A DNA stretch of 8,126 nucleotides from an uncultured Spartobacteria bacterium (GTDB lineage Bacteria; Verrucomicrobiota; Verrucomicrobiia; Chthoniobacterales; Terrimicrobiaceae), in the NCBI GenBank assembly GCA_903915315.1, contig CAIWSO010000137.1, positions 1 through 8,126 on the forward strand. The letters run 5' to 3'. The first letter of the stretch is position 1. The number at the start of each line of letters is the position of its first letter. A program made the translations under genes and the position numbers. The notes beneath the pieces were generated by a model, which saw only the letters and a program-made list of their open reading frames with translations, did no database searches and was not told where the DNA came from. Shown here piece after piece: positions 6,797 to 8,126 of this stretch.

Positions 6797-8126
6797 TCCA
6801 ACGTCTCCGCGATGGCGCGAAGGAGTTCGAATTGCAGGTCGTTGACGGTGCCGTCATGCAAAACCAAGGCGGCACACGCGTGAAGAAGAGATCGCTTAAT
6901 GGCCGGAGAGGCTTCAGCTAAGCGGTCGAGAGAGGCGTCGAATTCGTTGAGGTGGACCTGAGCTTCCCGTGCAAAAGGATACGCCTTGGAATCCTTGCCC
7001 AACTTTTCCACTCCTGCCTGGAAGGCCAGATCCCAACCGGACTCGTTAGATTCGTCGGTATTCGCCAAAGCAGAAAATATCCGACAAACATCCGGAAGGA
7101 GAGGGGTGATCTTGCGGTAGTGTATGCGGGGCGGTGTGGGCTTCGAGAAGGCAGCGTCGAGATGACGCAGAAGAATCTTTTGAAGCGTGTATTCGAAGAG
7201 GTAGACCTGCCCGTCAGCTTCGATCAGTTTTTTCACATTTGCGCGGAATGTGCTGTATTCGTGCGGCGAGAGGCGTCGGAGCGAGGGGATCGCCATATCC
7301 ACTAAAGCGAACTTTTGTGCGGAACCCAATTCGCTGCGGCGAACGAGTGTCTCGCGGATCGCGGCCTGCATCGCGTTATCCACCTCAATGGTGTCGAGGG
7401 AGTCGTTTGAGTCGTCCGCGAGCAATGCATAAACGAGTGCACAGGCACCATGGACATCATGGACGGCGGTGCGGGAAAAATCCGGCAACCCCGCCAACAT
7501 GGAAACAGCGGCTGCTACGTGAGGTTCCCCCGGTTCGGTGACAGGAAGCGGCGGCGGTGTTGGTTCTGTGCGAGAGGCTTCGAAATGCGGAGCAATCTGG
7601 GCGATGCGATCCTCTATCGGAGGATGTGTGGCAAAGAGGTTCAGCCAAGGCACGGCGAGTCCGTTTCCAAAAAACAGATGACTGGCTTCCTCGGCTCTCG
7701 GGTTTTCTAACTTCGATGTGAGTTGGCCGATTTTCCGCAGCGCGCCCGCAAGACCATCCGGGTTGCGAGTGAACTGCACCGCAGAGGCATCGGCGAGATA
7801 CTCGCGCTGACGGCTCACGGCGGCCTTGATGAGCTTGCCAAAAAAGACCCCGATCCACCCCACGATGTAGAGCGCAATGCCGGCAACGAAGAGGGCGGCG
7901 GTGATCGAGCCACCGTTCTTGTTGTCACTCGAGCGGCTTCGGGGCTGCGAGGAGGCTGCGATGCGAAATAAAATCCCGCCCATGATTGCCAAAAAGAGAA
8001 TCCCGTTGAGCAGACCCATGAGACGGATATTGAGCCGCATGTCGCCGTTGAGAATGTGGCTGAACTCATGGCCGATCACGCCTTGGAGTTCGTCGCGCGT
8101 GAGTTGGCGAAGGCAACCGCGTGTGA
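6763..8126 (-). CDS. M48-family membrane zinc metallopeptidase with C-terminal TerB-like extension (5' partial)
   Basis: The gene runs off the right edge; the frame stays open to base 8126 and 453 codons are visible. It opens with TRGCLRQLTRDELQGVIGHEFSHILNG read across the edge, where HEFSH (8056-8070) is the zinc-binding and catalytic motif. Counting from the valine (GTG) just before IGHEFSH, two hydrophobic membrane segments follow (about 21-40 and 58-80), then REYLAD (92-97) with the third zinc ligand E93, and THPP (141-144). After a proline-rich linker comes a region of about 270 residues with two similar segments, IEADGQVYLFEYTLQKIL and LVLHDGTVNDLQFELL, both with the acidic-DG-x-E spacing of TerB-like helices. 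This architecture matches large M48/Ste24-like proteins often found beside LemA genes. It would cleave membrane or misfolded proteins, with its active site on the cytoplasmic side of the inner membrane. The substrate is unknown. Any start inside the window, such as GTG 8077-8079, would be false because conserved sequence continues upstream. Confidence 0.9.
   Translation of the reverse strand, partial: TRGCLRQLTRDELQGVIGHEFSHILNGDMRLNIRLMGLLNGILFLAIMGGILFRIAASSQPRSRSSDNKNGGSITAALFVAGIALYIVGWIGVFFGKLIKAAVSRQREYLADASAVQFTRNPDGLAGALRKIGQLTSKLENPRAEEASHLFFGNGLAVPWLNLFATHPPIEDRIAQIAPHFEASRTEPTPPPLPVTEPGEPHVAAAVSMLAGLPDFSRTAVHDVHGACALVYALLADDSNDSLDTIEVDNAMQAAIRETLVRRSELGSAQKFALVDMAIPSLRRLSPHEYSTFRANVKKLIEADGQVYLFEYTLQKILLRHLDAAFSKPTPPRIHYRKITPLLPDVCRIFSALANTDESNESGWDLAFQAGVEKLGKDSKAYPFAREAQVHLNEFDASLDRLAEASPAIKRSLLHACAALVLHDGTVNDLQFELLRAIAETLDCPIPPSVPCP
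6805..6808 (-). promoter_or_regulatory. Possible Shine-Dalgarno sequence for the TTG start of the methyltransferase
   Basis: GGAG on the minus strand, eight bases before the TTG at 6794-6796 and inside the M48 gene. It favours the TTG start over the two downstream ATGs, which have no convincing site. A four-base match is common by chance, so this is only suggestive. Confidence 0.35.

Noticed and set aside
8077..8079. GTG as the start of the M48 peptidase
   Set aside because: Conserved family residues (TRDELQG) continue in frame upstream of it, so it is an internal valine codon.

Overview
The window is a dense, ordinary-looking bacterial chromosomal segment of moderately high G+C (judged by eye, not counted). 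Eight genes lie in a row on the minus strand, and one partial gene (the end of leuS) runs in from the left on the plus strand. I see no mobile elements, RNA genes, CRISPR arrays or long intergenic gaps. The lineage cannot be fixed from the sequence alone. A ClpS of the 'NDPVN-M' type followed at once by a DUF2017-like gene, a standalone RlmK-like methyltransferase and a short D,D-carboxypeptidase make me favour Verrucomicrobiota or a relative. This is an inference of modest confidence, because the ClpS-DUF2017 pair is best known from Actinobacteria.

Layout in the direction of minus-strand transcription, from right to left. First comes a membrane-embedded M48 zinc metallopeptidase with a long C-terminal extension, cut by the right window edge. 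A SAM-dependent RlmK/RlmI-like methyltransferase overlaps its end. After 32 bp follows an uncharacterised 184-residue protein with a faint resemblance to the urease chaperone UreF. Seven bases later is the N-degron adaptor ClpS, whose stop codon shares one base with the start of a DUF2017-like gene. After 58 bp, the largest gap in the window, come proC (pyrroline-5-carboxylate reductase), an exported TPR protein overlapping proC by ATGA, a secreted D-alanyl-D-alanine carboxypeptidase (11 bp gap), and a UvrD/Rep-type helicase (5 bp gap, GTG start). The helicase ends 18 bp from the leuS stop, so the two are convergent.

The gaps are small enough for one long transcript, or two with a break in the 58-bp gap before proC. 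Functionally the row mixes protein quality control (M48 peptidase, ClpS, DUF2017), rRNA or other nucleic-acid methylation, proline synthesis, cell-wall trimming and DNA repair. The most interesting part is the three-gene cluster UreF-like / ClpS / DUF2017-like, which may describe extra components around the Clp adaptor. No clearly new defence or mobile system is visible.
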